Source: Betaproteobacteria bacterium (GTDB lineage: Bacteria; Pseudomonadota; Gammaproteobacteria; Burkholderiales; Usitatibacteraceae). From it: a DNA stretch of 64,000 nucleotides. The notes beneath the pieces are model-generated. The model was given only the letters and a program-made list of their open reading frames with translations, had not been told where the DNA came from and did not search any database. The DNA lies in contig JADKJR010000016.1 in the NCBI GenBank assembly GCA_016720925.1, positions 1-64,000 of the forward strand. Direction: 5' to 3'. Both the position numbers and the translations under genes were made by a program. Below are positions 1 through 10,361 of this stretch, one piece after another; position 1 is the first letter of the stretch; every line of letters begins with the position of its first letter.

Positions 1-1
1 G

Positions 2-529
2 TTCGAGACCTACGCCAACCAGCGCATTCGCGGCTCCATGCTCGATGTTGCGCAATAACGACTAGCTGCCACGCGGCGTTCGCAGAAACCAGCGCGCCAT
101 CGGGGACCGCCATGTCAAGCTCGAACACCGGCTGCGGGGCACGCGCGACGGAGGTGAAATCGCCCGCAGAAATAAATATCTCCAGAACGCTATCAGGAGC
201 TGTTGCAGGACGCCAAGGGATCCCAGTTGTTCTATTTTGATGATTACAACTCCAGCGCGGACGGTGGAGATTACCTCGACCGCCACGTCACCGGGGACGA
301 CGCCGCCAGCGATCCGGTTGAGGTGCTGAACGACAAACGCTTCCGCCTCGAACTGGTGAAACACATCGACGAGCTGCCGCCGCGCGAAAAACAATTGATG
401 GGTCTTTACTACGAGCAGGAACTGAATTTCCGCGAAATCGCCGCGATCATGGGTGTGACCGAATCGCGTATTTGCCAGTTGCACACGCAGGCGGTGACAC
501 GGCTGCGTTCCAAACTGAAAGGCTGGTGA
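2..529 (+). pseudogene. fliA: RNA polymerase sigma factor FliA (sigma-28), 3' part, frame-disrupted
   Basis: The first codons read FETYANQRIRGSMLD, typical of sigma-28 region 2. From about position 190 one clean frame reads RYQELLQDAKGSQLFYFDDY and ends with the region 4 helix-turn-helix (ELPPREKQLMGLYYEQELNFREIAAIMGVTES, split here across positions 370-460) and a stop at 527-529. Between about 46 and 188 the frame is lost: two bases are missing after GAT in the expected DELRNNDWLPRGV segment, the expected Trp codon in it is TAG, and further small indels follow. FliA transcribes late flagellar and chemotaxis genes and is held by FlgM, which is encoded at 8.4-8.8 kb. The 5' end lies outside the window. 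Identity is secure; whether the gene is really dead or the sequence is faulty is open. Confidence 0.85.
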
Positions 530-672
530 GTGCGTGCATGTCGCACGCAACTCCCCTTCCCGAGTCGGCGGATCAGGCGGCCACCATGCACCGAATCTCC
601 CTCCTGCGCGGAACAGATTGTCCCGGTTCCGCGATAGACCGTTTACGCACAGTCAGTCGCACCGCGCCTGAC

Positions 673-738
673 AAACTCAAGCACTGGCGCGCTTCGCCGG
701 AAGAAATTGCCCGAAAACGCCCGCCAGCGCTTGAGTTT
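673..738. repeat. Palindromic intergenic element, copy A
   Basis: 17-bp arms AAACTCAAGCACTGGCG at 673-689 and CGCCAGCGCTTGAGTTT at 722-738 pair with one G-T wobble. A-rich left and T-rich right flanks would also work as a terminator. The core (AAATTGCCCGAAAACGCC) has the forward orientation shared with copies C and F. It lies 144 bases downstream of fliA; the rest of 530-820 shows no gene. Confidence 0.85.
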
Positions 739-820
739 TCTGTCGTAAAAATAGCGAACCTGACTTCCGCGTTCGCTCACGCGGGCGGGCGATGTCGCAA
801 CGCATTTAATCACCCGGCAG

Positions 821-3800
821 GTGAACCAGCGCGAAGCCATCAACGCCAGTCAACCAACGTTCCTCGATCTGATCGTCGTCGATGACTGCATCGACGACAT
901 TGATCAGGAAATCGGCGCACTTAAACAAGCCGGCGTGGCCGCGGGCGCGCGCCAGGTAACGGACGAGGCCGCGTTCCGCGCCGCGCTGGGCGAACGGCTG
1001 CCGGACGCCATCCTCGCCGATTGGACGCTGCTGCATTTCACGGGCCGTGACGCGCTCGCCATCGCCCGCGAACGTTGTCCCGGGGTACCGTTTATTTTTG
1101 TTTCCGCGACCGCGTCGGACACTGTCGCGCTCGAGGCAATACGCCATGGGGCGATCGACTACATTCAGAAAAATCAACTGCGACTGCTCGCCGGAAACGT
1201 TGTTGCGCTGCACGTGACGCAGCGCACGAACGCAACGCGGTGGCACGGAAAAATACCGGCAATTGTTCGAGGGTTCGCGCGATGCCATGGTCGTGATAAC
1301 GCCACCGAGCTGGAATTTCGTCGGCGCCAACATGGCGGCGCTGCAGATGTTCGGATTCGCCAGCAAGACGGACTTCGCGGCGCTGGGGCCATGGGACATT
1401 TCGCCCGAACGCCAGCCGGATGGGCGTCTCTCGGCTGACAAAGCGCAGGAAATGATCGCCACCGCGGTGCGCGAAGGCTCGCATTTTTTTGAATGGCAAA
1501 GCCGGAGAATGAATGGAGAGAGTTTCACGACCGATATTCTGCTGACACGGATGCTGGTGGACGGGCAAGTATTGCTTCAATGCACGGTGCGCGACATCTC
1601 CGAGCGCAAGAACAGCGAAGCCGCCATGGCCCTCGCCTCAAGGCGCACCGCGGCATTGCTGGATTTGCCCCTTGCGGTCGAGCGGATGAGTGAAGTGGAA
1701 TTCATGCAGCATGGGCTGGAGCAGGCCGAGCAACTTACCGGTAGCCAGATCGCCTTCATCCATTTCGTCAACGACGACCAGCAAACAATCGAACTGGTGA
1801 CATGGTCGCGTGCAACACTGGAACACTATTGCCATGCGGCCTTCGACAACCACTATCCCATCAGTCAGGCGGGAATCTGGGCGGACGCCTTGCGGCAGCG
1901 CATGCCAGTAGTGTTCAACGACTACGCCAACGCCGCTGGCAAGCATGGGCTGCCGGACGGGCATGCGCGCCTCGAACGCCTGATCAGCGTACCGGTGATC
2001 GACGGTGGCCTGGTGAGGATGATCGCAGGCGTAGGCAATAAACTCGAGACTTATTCCGATCATGACGTCGAGACGGTTCGGCTGGTCGCCAACACCGTCT
2101 GGCGGATTGTGCGGCAACGGCGCGCGGACGCCGCTCTGAAGGCGAGCGAGGCGCGCTATCGGGCGGTGGACCAGTCGGCCAACGACGCCATGGTCACGAT
2201 CGACATCACCGGGAATATCGTCGGACATAACCCGGCCACGGCGCGGCTCTTCGGCTACGATGAAGCCGGCTTTCCGGACAGGCATTGACCATGCTGCTGC
2301 CGGAGCGCTTTCGGCAACATCACCTTGCGGGGGTACAAAGACGGCTGGCCGACGACAGCCCGCCACTCGGTGCAAAATCCGTCGAAGTCATCGGGCGCCG
2401 CAAAGACGGTGGCGAATTTCCGCTGGAACTTTCCGTTGCGCGCTAGACTTCAGGCAAGGACCGGTTTTTCACCGGCATCATGCGGGATATTAGCGAGCGC
2501 AAACAGGCGCACGAGGAGTTGCGACTGAGCGAACAACGTCTCACACTGGCACTGAAAGCCGCCGACCGGGGCCTCTACGATCTGAACGTGCAAACCGGTG
2601 AGGCGATCGTTAGCCCGGAATACGCCAGCATGCTTGGTTACGACCCCGTCAACTTTCATGAAACCAAAACCGCATGGTTTGAGCGCCTGCATCCTGACGA
2701 TCGAGATCGTGTTATCCGGACTTATCTGGATTACATCGCCGGAAAAATCCCCCGTTTTCGCGTTGAATTTCGCCAACGAACACACTCAGGCGGCTGGAAG
2801 TGGATACTTTCCAAAGGCACGCTCGACGGACGCGACGCCACGGGCCAACCCTTGCGCCTGCTGGGGACGCATACTGACATTACCGCACGCAAACAGGCGG
2901 AAGAAACAATCCGGAAGTCGACGGGTTTGCTCCAGTCCGTTGTGGACCACGTGCCTGCCCGCATTTTTTGGAAGGATCTCGATTCGCGCTACCTCGGCTG
3001 CAATTGCCGCCTTTGCGAAGGATGCCGGACACTCGAAATCAGGCGATTTGATTGGCGAGACAGATTTTGACATGCAGTGGAAAGACCAGGCCGCGCTGTA
3101 CCGCGCGGACGACAAAGCTGTATTGGAATCGGGCATCCCCAGGCTGGATTACGAAGAGCCGCAAACAACGCCGGATGGCAAGACGATCTGGCTGCGCACT
3201 TCCAAGTTACCGCTTCGCGATGAAAACAATCAGGTGGTCGGGCTACTAGGGGTCTATCAGGACATCACCGAAAGCAAACTGGCGGACGCACAGCTCCGCA
3301 AGCTCTCATTGGCGGTTGAACAAAGCCCGGATAGCATCGCCATTACCAACGTCAATGCCCAGATCGAATATGTCAACGATGCGTTCTTGCAAGCAACGGG
3401 TTACAGCCGCGCGGAAGTGATCGGCAAAAATCCGCGTGTGCTGCATTCTGGCAAGACCCCGCCCGAGACTTACGTTGCCATGTGGGAAGCGCTTTCAAAC
3501 GGCCGACCATGGAAAGGGATGTTTTACAACCGCAAGAAAGACGGCACCGAATACATCGAGCTCGCCATCATCACGCCATTGCGTCAATCCGATGGATCGA
3601 TAAGCCACTACGTCGCGGTGAAGGAAGACATCACTGAAAAGAAACGCGATGGCGAAGAACTCGATCGGCATCGTCACCATCTGGAAGACCTGGTCGCGCA
3701 GCGAACGACCGACCTGATCACCGCGCGGCAACAGGCCGAAGCGGCGAATCTGGCCAAGAGTGCCTTCCTCGCGAACATGAGCCACGAAATCCGCACGCCG

Positions 3801-5633
3801 ATGAACGCAATCATCGGCTTGACCAATCTCATGCAGCATGAAGCGGCCACCACTGGACAAATAGAGCGGCTGCGCAAAATTGACGGCGCGGGGCGTCATC
3901 TGCTGTCGATCATCAACGATATCCTCGATCTGTCGAAAATCGAGGCCGACCGGCTGCAACTGGAAAATACCGATTTCAACCTCTCGACGATCCTCGACAG
4001 TGTCGCCTCGCTCATCGGCGAATCGGCACGGGACAAAGGGCTGCATATTGAAATCGACTTCGATGGCGATGCCATTCCACCGTGGCTGAGCGGAGACCCG
4101 ACAAGGCTGCGACAGGCTCTGCTCAATTACGCCGCGAACGCGGTCAAGTTCACCGAAGCGGGTTCCATCGCTTTTCGCGCCCGGCTGCTGGAAGAACGCA
4201 ACGAAGAACTGCTACTGCGATTCGAGGTGGCCGATACCGGCATCGGCATCGCGCCCGACAAGATTGGCCGCCTGTTCAACGCCTTTGAACAAGCGGACAC
4301 CTCGACGACGCGCAAGTATGGCGGTACCGGGCTTGGGCTTGCGATCACGCGGCGCCTGGCAAATCTGATGGGCGGGGAAAGCGGTGCGGATAGCGTGCCC
4401 GGCGCGGGCAGCACCTTCTGGTTCACGGCGCGGCTGAAACGCGGCCTCGGCACCATGCCCGCCATAACGCGATCGACAGGCGCGGGCGATGCCGAAACGC
4501 AATTGCGCCGCCTGCACGCCGGCGCGAAAATCCTGCTGGCCGAGGACAACGCGATCAACCGCGAAGTCGCGTCGGCAATGCTGACGCGCGCAGGCTTGAA
4601 CGTGGAGACGGCGAATGACGGACAGGAGGCGCTGACCAAGGCACGCGCCATGGAATTCGACCTGATATTGATGGACATGCAGATGCCCGGCATGGACGGG
4701 CTCGAGGCGACCCGCGCCATTCGCTCCCTCGCAGGCTGGAAGACAAAACCGATCCTGGCGATGACCGCCAACGTCTTCGAGGAGGATCACCTCGCCTGCG
4801 AAGAGGCGGGCATGAATGACTTTCTCACCAAGCCGGTCGAACCCGGCGTCCTGTACCAAACCATATTGTTATGGCTGTCGAGTGCGTCGGAGAATTCCGC
4901 TCAGGTTGGTGCTGGGCCCACTACATCCAATTCACCCAATACAACCAACGCACCCAATACCCGCGCAGCCGCGTCGTCGTCACTGCCGACGCCGCAAAGC
5001 CTGCCCGCGCCACTCGCCAATTTCGGCGGGCTAAATACCAGCCGGGTGCTCGCCGCCCTGGACGGGGATGTCGTTGCCTACGTGAGACTGTTACGGCAAT
5101 TCGCGGCGAGCCATCGCGACGATGCGCAATTCCTGCGCGGCGAGCTGGCGGCGGGCCGGACCGATACGTCCTGGCAACGGCTGCACGCACTGAAAGGGGC
5201 CGCTGGAACATTGGGCGCGACTAGCATTCAGGCCACCGCGGCGGCACTTGAGCAGGCATTGCGCAAACATGATTTGCCGCCACCACGACGCGATGCTTTG
5301 CTGGCTACCTTGCAGGCAGAGCACGCCGCGCTGGACAAAGTCCTCGCATCTGTCGCCGCGCTTGCGCAACCGGCCACGGCAACGAATACCGGTAGCGAGT
5401 TAGCGGCCGACCCCGCTCGCACGCGAATTGTCCTTGAACAACTCGAACCGCTGCTGGCCACCGACGATACCTCGGCCGGCCCACTATTTGAATCGAATCG
5501 CGCACTTCTGCTGGCAACGCTGGGCGCGGAGGCCATGCAACTGGGGCGGCAACTGGCGGACTTCGACTATCCGCGTGCGCTCGCCACGCTGCGTGATCTG
5601 AAACCACGCACACTGGAAACTCACGAGGCATGA
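821..5633 (+). pseudogene. Large hybrid sensor histidine kinase (REC-PAS-GAF-PAS4-HisKA-HATPase-REC-HPT), several frameshifts
   Basis: Domains in order along the DNA: receiver (about 835-1190), PAS (1250-1610, KYRQLFEGSRDAM), GAF (1640-2130), four further PAS/PAC units (2140-3650, each closing with a DITxRKQ or DISERK type motif), HisKA with phosphoacceptor NMSHEIRTPMNA (3770-3980), HATPase with DTGIGI and GGTGLGL (4090-4440), receiver with LILMDMQMPGMDG (4515-4860) and an HPT domain (5030-5370, LHALKGAAGTLGA). The frame changes near 1230, 2285, 2450 and 3000, so only the last third, from about 3005, is a continuous frame that includes the kinase core. The GTG at 821 is an uncertain start. 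The stop overlaps the next start by ATGA, so the HD-GYP protein is probably its output partner. Signal unknown. Confidence 0.85.
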
Positions 5634-6934
5634 AAATGGACCAACAACCCGACGCGGATCCCACGAGCGCTGGTCGTGCCGACGCCACCATTCTTGTCGT
5701 CGACGACGAGCCGGCAAATCTCGGCGTGCTGAACGCGCTGCTTCAGCCCCACTTCCGTGTGCGCGTCGCACGCTCCGGTGCGGACGCACTGCGGGCAGTC
5801 GGCACTTCGCCCAAGCCCGACCTGGTCCTGCTGGATGTCATGATGCCGGAGATGGACGGCCACACCGTGCTGACCAAGCTACGCGAATCGCCCGCCACCC
5901 GCGAACTGCCGGTCATTTTTGTCACGGCGATGGATGCCCAGGAAGACGAGCGGCACGGTCTTGAACTCGGCGCGGTCGACTACATCACCAAGCCGATCAG
6001 TCCGGCCATCGTCCTCGCCCGCGTACGTACGCAGCTCGAACTGAAGGCGGCTCGCGACGGCCTCGCCGACCAGAATGCCGTACTCGAAGTGCTGGTGACG
6101 GAGCGAACCCAGGCACTCAATCACGCACTGGACGATGCCCATGAAAAACATGCCGCCCTGCAAAAATCATATTTCGGCACACTCAGGGCAATCAATGCCA
6201 TCGCCGAGCTACGCGGCCGCACCATCGGCGAACATTCCCGCCGCGTCGCGGATGTATCGCGGCAGTTGGCACGCGACCTGGGCATGAGTGAAGCGGAAAT
6301 CCAGGATGTCTTCGTCGCGGCGCTGCTGCACGATATTGGCAAGATTGGCTTTTCCGACGAGTTGCTGCGCAAGCCCGTCACTGCCATGAACGCGGAGGAA
6401 TTGGCGCTTTACCGGAAGCATCCGGCAATGGGCGCGGGAGCGCTCGGCAAGATTGAAGCCCTAGCGGGAATCGCCGCCATCGTCCGTGATCACCACGAAC
6501 ACTTTGACGGCTCCGGCCATCCCGACGGACGCAGTGGCCTCAACATTCCGATGGGCGCGCGCATCGTCGCCGCCGTCAGCGACTATGACGACCTCCGCAG
6601 CGGCGCGCTGACCGCCTCGCCGCTATCGAAAAAGGAAAGCCGCCGCTATCTGCTCGAAGGCCGCGGCCATCGCTACGACCCAACCGTCATCGACCAGCTC
6701 GAACCACTGCTGGCGTTCGACGCGGAAGACGAAATCGATGAAATCAAAGTCGGCGCCAAACACCTTCAGGTCGGCATGATGCTGTCGCAGGACGTGATGC
6801 ACCCCGACGGTTTCCTGCTGCTATCAAAGAGCACCGTCCTGGAACGGCTGCTGATCGACCAATTGACGACCGTGCAAAAGGGCTTGGGCGCCATCTTGGA
6901 GATCTACGTGCTTCGGAAGCGGGTCGGGCAATGA
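5630..6934 (+). CDS. Response regulator with HD-GYP domain (RpfG type)
   Basis: 434 aa. The N-terminal receiver (residues 20-135) has VVDDE, the phosphorylatable Asp in LVLLDVMMPEMDG and the TKP lysine loop. A short coiled segment follows, then an HD-GYP domain (about 185-380) with LLHDIGKIGF and HHEHFDGSGHPDG. The signature triad reads GHP instead of GYP, a tolerated variant; the metal-binding HD and HH residues are present. Enzymes of this class hydrolyse c-di-GMP to pGpG or GMP. The ATGA overlap with the upstream hybrid kinase, which ends in an HPT domain, suggests a phosphorelay that lowers c-di-GMP. Intact, unlike its partner gene. Confidence 0.9.
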   Translation: MKMDQQPDADPTSAGRADATILVVDDEPANLGVLNALLQPHFRVRVARSGADALRAVGTSPKPDLVLLDVMMPEMDGHTVLTKLRESPATRELPVIFVTAMDAQEDERHGLELGAVDYITKPISPAIVLARVRTQLELKAARDGLADQNAVLEVLVTERTQALNHALDDAHEKHAALQKSYFGTLRAINAIAELRGRTIGEHSRRVADVSRQLARDLGMSEAEIQDVFVAALLHDIGKIGFSDELLRKPVTAMNAEELALYRKHPAMGAGALGKIEALAGIAAIVRDHHEHFDGSGHPDGRSGLNIPMGARIVAAVSDYDDLRSGALTASPLSKKESRRYLLEGRGHRYDPTVIDQLEPLLAFDAEDEIDEIKVGAKHLQVGMMLSQDVMHPDGFLLLSKSTVLERLLIDQLTTVQKGLGAILEIYVLRKRVGQ

Positions 6935-6964
6935 GCGTCCGCTGAATTTCATCCGGCCATGCCA

Positions 6965-7444
6965 TCACTCCGCACCAATGAACGCAACGTACCTTGCACG
7001 CTCTGCCGGCGGCAGCAAGTCCGCCAGACCCGCGTCGAGCGTGGCGACTTTGCCCTTGCGGCGTTTCGCCAGTTCGATCAAATAGGCGTCGGTCACTTGC
7101 CGATGCCCCACCAGGGCGTTGCTGGTGAAGCTGGCCAAGTTATTGACTTGCAAATCGTCGGCCCAAAAAACGTGCCCGGCCAACGCGATCATTTCGCCCA
7201 AGGCTTTCACGGCGGCGCGCGGACTGACCGCGGTGGAAATGATTTTGGGATTCGATGAAATGCGCACAAACGCCAACTGCGTCAGCGGGCAGGTTGCCCA
7301 GGATTGATGTCCCGCCTTTTCAAACCATGCGTGCGCAACGACGTGATGTACGTGGTTCGGCCAGGCGAGCGCAATCAAAACGTTAGCGTCGAGCAAATGG
7401 GGCGCCGAAGAAGGCCGTGACGTGCCGGCAGCCGGTTTGGCCAT
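6965..7444 (-). CDS. vapC: VapC-family PIN-domain toxin
   Basis: 159 aa. PIN-domain pattern: LLDANVLIAL near residue 18 (first acidic residue), the TCPLTQLAFVRISSNP segment, VTDAYLIELA and KVATLDAGLADLLP with the later acidic residues. VapC toxins are Mg-dependent ribonucleases that cut tRNA or rRNA. Its ATG (7442-7444) overlaps the stop of the antitoxin as TGATG, so the pair is translationally coupled. It converges with the HD-GYP gene, leaving about 30 bases between stops. Confidence 0.85.
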   Translation of the reverse strand: MAKPAAGTSRPSSAPHLLDANVLIALAWPNHVHHVVAHAWFEKAGHQSWATCPLTQLAFVRISSNPKIISTAVSPRAAVKALGEMIALAGHVFWADDLQVNNLASFTSNALVGHRQVTDAYLIELAKRRKGKVATLDAGLADLLPPAERARYVAFIGAE

Positions 7445-7680
7445 CAGTCTTCATCCTGCTTCACGTCATTTAGCCCAATCATCGCGGCGCCCTTCGACGA
7501 TTTGAATACCGGAAAACCGCTTTTACGATTCACTGAACGCTGGCTTTGTGCCTGACTTTGCGCTTCCAAGCCTTTATTCGCCAATTCGGAAATGATATCT
7601 CCCAGCGCGACCGAACGTGCCGCCGCCAAGCGCTTGGCCGTGCTGAGTAATTGTGGATCGAGATTCAATGTGGTTCGCAT
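7444..7680 (-). CDS. vapB: VapB-type antitoxin (ribbon-helix-helix-like)
   Basis: 78 aa from the ATG at 7680, chosen because AGGAGG lies five bases upstream; the ATG at 7701 lacks such a site. MRTTLNLDPQLLSTAKRLA looks like the N-terminal DNA-binding strand and helix of RHH/VapB antitoxins, and the C-terminal tail (VNRKSGFPVFKSSKGA) resembles toxin-binding tails. It should neutralise VapC and autorepress the operon. Confidence 0.8.
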   Translation of the reverse strand: MRTTLNLDPQLLSTAKRLAAARSVALGDIISELANKGLEAQSQAQSQRSVNRKSGFPVFKSSKGAAMIGLNDVKQDED

Positions 7681-7793
7681 GGCATCCTCCTGGCTACGCA
7701 TCAGCGCATCATAACATCATGGCATTGCAGATGGCAGGGGGCCACTGATTCATCTACGTCCCGAATGCTCTTTGATAAGCGCAGCGTACCCAG

Positions 7794-7825
7794 TCCTGAG
7801 CCCGTCGAAGGATCAGGGCGAACGG
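7794..7825. repeat. Degenerate TGAGCC-GTCGAAGG type intergenic repeat
   Basis: The segment contains CCTGAGCCCGTCGAAGG followed by CAGGGCGAACGG, a variant of the GTTCGCCCTGAG-TCGAAGG repeat also present at 32787-32812 and 52863-52918. It lies between vapB and the flgN terminator region. Confidence 0.5.
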
Positions 7826-7857
7826 AAATGAGGCTAATATGAGCCTTCCCAAAGCAA

Positions 7858-7923
7858 AAACCCTAGCACTGGTGAGGCTTTCAAGGCGTTTATGCCTCGG
7901 AAACCGCACCAGTGCTAGGGTTT
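7858..7923. repeat. Palindromic intergenic element, copy B (likely terminator of flgMN)
   Basis: Perfect 17-bp arms AAACCCTAGCACTGGTG (7858-7874) and CACCAGTGCTAGGGTTT (7907-7923). The core is in reverse orientation on the plus strand, that is, forward with respect to flgN, whose stop lies 19 bases away. Changes in one arm are matched in the other relative to the other copies. Confidence 0.85.
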
Positions 7924-7941
7924 ATGCGTTTGCCGCAACCC

Positions 7942-8433
7942 TCAGGCGCGACCGATGATCCCCGGCGACGGCATCTGCGCGGCGGCGAAACCTTCCGGAA
8001 AATAGACGGCATCGCGCCGTGCGTCCGGGCGGACGACATTGAGACGATCGTTGACGCTGCGCAGTTTGATCTGGACGAGACGGCTGGCAAGCTGGTTAAG
8101 CTGGCGGGCGTGTTCCGCGTGGTCTGTGAGCTGGTCAAAGGCCTTACTGATGCGAATCGACGACGTACGCGCGAGCCATGATTCGGCGGATTTCAGTTGC
8201 GGGTTTTTTGAGGTCTGGCGGGCAACGGCGTTGACGGCATCACGCGTGGCGAAGATGCGGCCCAGCAGGTGTTGTTTGCGGCTGGCGCAATCGCGCACCG
8301 TGTCGGCGCGGCCGATGGCGAGCGCATCCAGTTCTTCTTCGAGCAAGCCGATAAATTGTGCCAGCTCGCTGGTCTCGCGATGGAGCAGATCCTCGATCGC
8401 GTTTTCGATATCCGGTGGCAGTGTCGCGTTCAT
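7942..8433 (-). CDS. flgN: Flagellar export chaperone FlgN
   Basis: 163 aa, almost entirely helical, with the FlgN pattern LLHRETSELAQFIGLLEEE and a run of charged heptads. FlgN keeps the hook-associated proteins FlgK and FlgL soluble and delivers them to the export gate; both clients are encoded at 17-20 kb. It follows flgM by eight bases and is the last gene of the flgM-flgN unit, with palindromic copy B immediately downstream. Confidence 0.88.
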   Translation of the reverse strand: MNATLPPDIENAIEDLLHRETSELAQFIGLLEEELDALAIGRADTVRDCASRKQHLLGRIFATRDAVNAVARQTSKNPQLKSAESWLARTSSIRISKAFDQLTDHAEHARQLNQLASRLVQIKLRSVNDRLNVVRPDARRDAVYFPEGFAAAQMPSPGIIGRA

Positions 8434-8441
8434 GGCGCGTG

Positions 8442-8759
8442 CTAACGCTTCCCGCGCAATAGCGCTTCGAGATTGCTGGAGATCACCTTGTTGGCGACGA
8501 CCTCCGCGTCCACCTTGAACGATCCCTCCGCGATCAGCGCCTTGACTTCTTCAACGCGCTTGGCATCGAATGCCCCGTCGCTGGTTGTGTCAACGCCCAA
8601 TGTGGAAAGGCCGCCCGACAACGTGACCGTGGCCGAGGTTTCACCCTTCAATGGCTGCGCTGGTGTCGCGATGGCTTTGGCCTTGTCGGCTTCAGTCGAT
8701 GCGGCGCCGCCCGGGGGCGTCCCGCTACGGAAGAGTTCCAAAGGATTGCCGATTTTCAC
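8442..8759 (-). CDS. flgM: Anti-sigma-28 factor FlgM
   Basis: 105 aa with a GTG start preceded by GGAGA. The N-terminus (MKIGNPLELF) is the usual disordered export region, and the C-terminus (FDAKRVEEVKALIAEGSFKVDAEVVA split around residues 65-95, ending ISSNLEALLRGKR) is the sigma-28-binding helix region. FlgM blocks FliA until the hook is complete and is then secreted. A sigma-28-like promoter lies at 8850-8876, giving the usual feedback loop. Confidence 0.9.
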   Translation of the reverse strand: MKIGNPLELFRSGTPPGGAASTEADKAKAIATPAQPLKGETSATVTLSGGLSTLGVDTTSDGAFDAKRVEEVKALIAEGSFKVDAEVVANKVISSNLEALLRGKR

Positions 8760-8849
8760 GATTTTTCTCCGCTCAGTTAAACCCTTGATTGCCTTGTCGT
8801 CGACTTTTGCTGGGCTGCCCGGCGAGGGAAACCTTAAGTCTTACCCTCA

Positions 8850-8876
8850 TTTTCGACACTTCAAACCAGAACTTTA
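8850..8876 (-). promoter_or_regulatory. Sigma-28 (FliA) promoter for flgMN
   Basis: On the minus strand it reads TAAAGTTC, 11 bases, GTCGAAAA, against the enteric FliA consensus TAAAGTTT-N11-GCCGATAA (7/8 and 6/8). It lies between flgA and flgM, the known position of a class III flgM promoter. Confidence 0.7.
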
Positions 8877-8886
8877 GGGTTTTCCA

Positions 8887-9663
8887 CTAATAGCGCAATT
8901 CTACAACCCGGCCCATTCGGGCGGTACCCGAAACAATTCTGCCGGTTTCGGTCTTGACACGAATGCTTTGGCCATCCAGGGCATGCGCAAGCGCTTCGCC
9001 ATCGGCGGAAATGGTGAAGCCATCGCCTCTTGCCAACAGCTTGACCTGATCCCCCTGTGAAATCGCCGATGCCGCGCGGAAATGCTCCAGGCGCAATATC
9101 TGGCCGGGAAACAATGCGCGCGCCAATACGCGGCCTTCGACTTGTTTTAAATCCGAAACAGGCGTGCCAGGCTCACGCGACAGCTCGCTTTCAAGCAATT
9201 CGACATCGTTATCGGCAGGCGTGGACCCAAACATGAGGGATTTCCTTGCCGTCAGGGCAGCGCCAAACACTTTTACCGTGACCGGCAGGAATACCGTCCA
9301 CGTGGCGCCTTCCCGGCAACGCATGCCGACATTGATCCGGCCCCAGGCACGGGTGCCTGCCGGCAGGAACGGCTCGATCTTGTTGCAGGGTGCCAGTGCC
9401 AGGCGTGGGTCTAGCTGGCCAACGGTGATTTCCGCGCGGCCGTGAATACCGGCTGTCTCGCGTTCCAGCAGCATTTGTACGCTGCTTTCCGGCGGCATTT
9501 GCGCAACGACCGCCGTTGACGCGTTTGCCGCCGTTGCCCCCGTTGCAAAGACGGCAAAGATGAACAGCCCGCCCGACAGCAAGGCCATCGCAACCATCCG
9601 CGCCTGTATTCGTCGTGCGGTAAAGGTTAAGGCCGTTGATATGGATGTGTTCATTGCATTCAT
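8887..9663 (-). CDS. flgA: Flagellar basal body P-ring formation chaperone FlgA
   Basis: 258 aa from the ATG at 9663 (GGAG upstream). The frame stays open further but would then run into flgB on the other strand, so the longer start was rejected. A signal peptide or anchor occupies residues 22-47 (MVAMALLSGGLFIFAVF). The SAF-like C-terminal part has VLARALFPGQILRLEHF and ends with GRIVSGTARMGRVVELRY, typical of FlgA. It assists assembly of FlgI (15.1 kb) in the periplasm. Divergent from flgB. Confidence 0.9.
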   Translation of the reverse strand: MNAMNTSISTALTFTARRIQARMVAMALLSGGLFIFAVFATGATAANASTAVVAQMPPESSVQMLLERETAGIHGRAEITVGQLDPRLALAPCNKIEPFLPAGTRAWGRINVGMRCREGATWTVFLPVTVKVFGAALTARKSLMFGSTPADNDVELLESELSREPGTPVSDLKQVEGRVLARALFPGQILRLEHFRAASAISQGDQVKLLARGDGFTISADGEALAHALDGQSIRVKTETGRIVSGTARMGRVVELRY

Positions 9664-9902
9664 TGTGGATTGCTCCGGCCGCGTCGCATTGTTGATGTGG
9701 GCAAATGTTACGCGCGCACGCAAGCGGCAAACAGCCGGAATAGGCCGGACATTACCGGTCTTTTCGGCCGTTCGATTTGCCATGCGGTTCGGATAATGAA
9801 TCCCATACATAGGGTATTTCCGGCTTGCATCACAGGTAATCAGGTCATTGGCATGCGAGCGGGAATGCCGAATACACGTGCAGGCAACGTACCGAACAGG
9901 AG

Positions 9903-10325
9903 ATGGCCATGCTGAATCAGTTGGGCGACACCTTGACCTACCACGGCGATGCGCTGAAACTGCGCGCCGAACGCCAGCGGGTACTTGCCGCCAACATCGC
10001 CAACGCCGATACACCCAACTACAAGGCAATGGACTTCGATTTCAAGTCCGCCTTGCAGAATGCCACCACCGGGTTCGGCAGTCCCACAAGCGCCGCCGCC
10101 GGCGTGTTCAAGACTGACGCGCGCCATCTTTCCACGTCCACCTTGTCACTTCCCGGCGTCAACATGCAGTACCGCACACCCAACCAACTGTCGATCGACG
10201 GCAACAGCGTCGAGATGGATACCGAGCGCGCCAGCTTCGCCGACAACGCCGTGCGCTACGAAGCCTCGTTGCGATTCCTGAACGGGCAAATCAAAACGCT
10301 GTCGCTGGCCATCCAGGGTCAATAG
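9903..10325 (+). CDS. flgB: Flagellar proximal rod protein FlgB
   Basis: 140 aa with AGGAGA upstream. It carries the rod-protein N-terminal motif VLAANIANADTPNYKAMDFD and a C-terminal helix (ASLRFLNGQIKTLSLAIQGQ). First gene of the flgB-to-flgJ run; the 239-base gap to flgA must hold divergent early promoters, but I see no convincing sigma-54 box. Confidence 0.93.
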   Translation: MAMLNQLGDTLTYHGDALKLRAERQRVLAANIANADTPNYKAMDFDFKSALQNATTGFGSPTSAAAGVFKTDARHLSTSTLSLPGVNMQYRTPNQLSIDGNSVEMDTERASFADNAVRYEASLRFLNGQIKTLSLAIQGQ

Positions 10326-10361
10326 GCAATCCGTCACGCGTAACAACAAGGAGACCGCCAC

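Noticed and set aside
8833..8880. AT-richer imperfect inverted repeat that looks like a seventh palindromic element
   Set aside because: It lacks the ACTGG arms and core; the segment is better explained as the sigma-28 promoter of flgM.
9664..10029. Long N-terminal extension of the flgA frame
   Set aside because: It overlaps flgB on the other strand and adds unlikely residues before a normal signal peptide; the start at 9663 fits the family.
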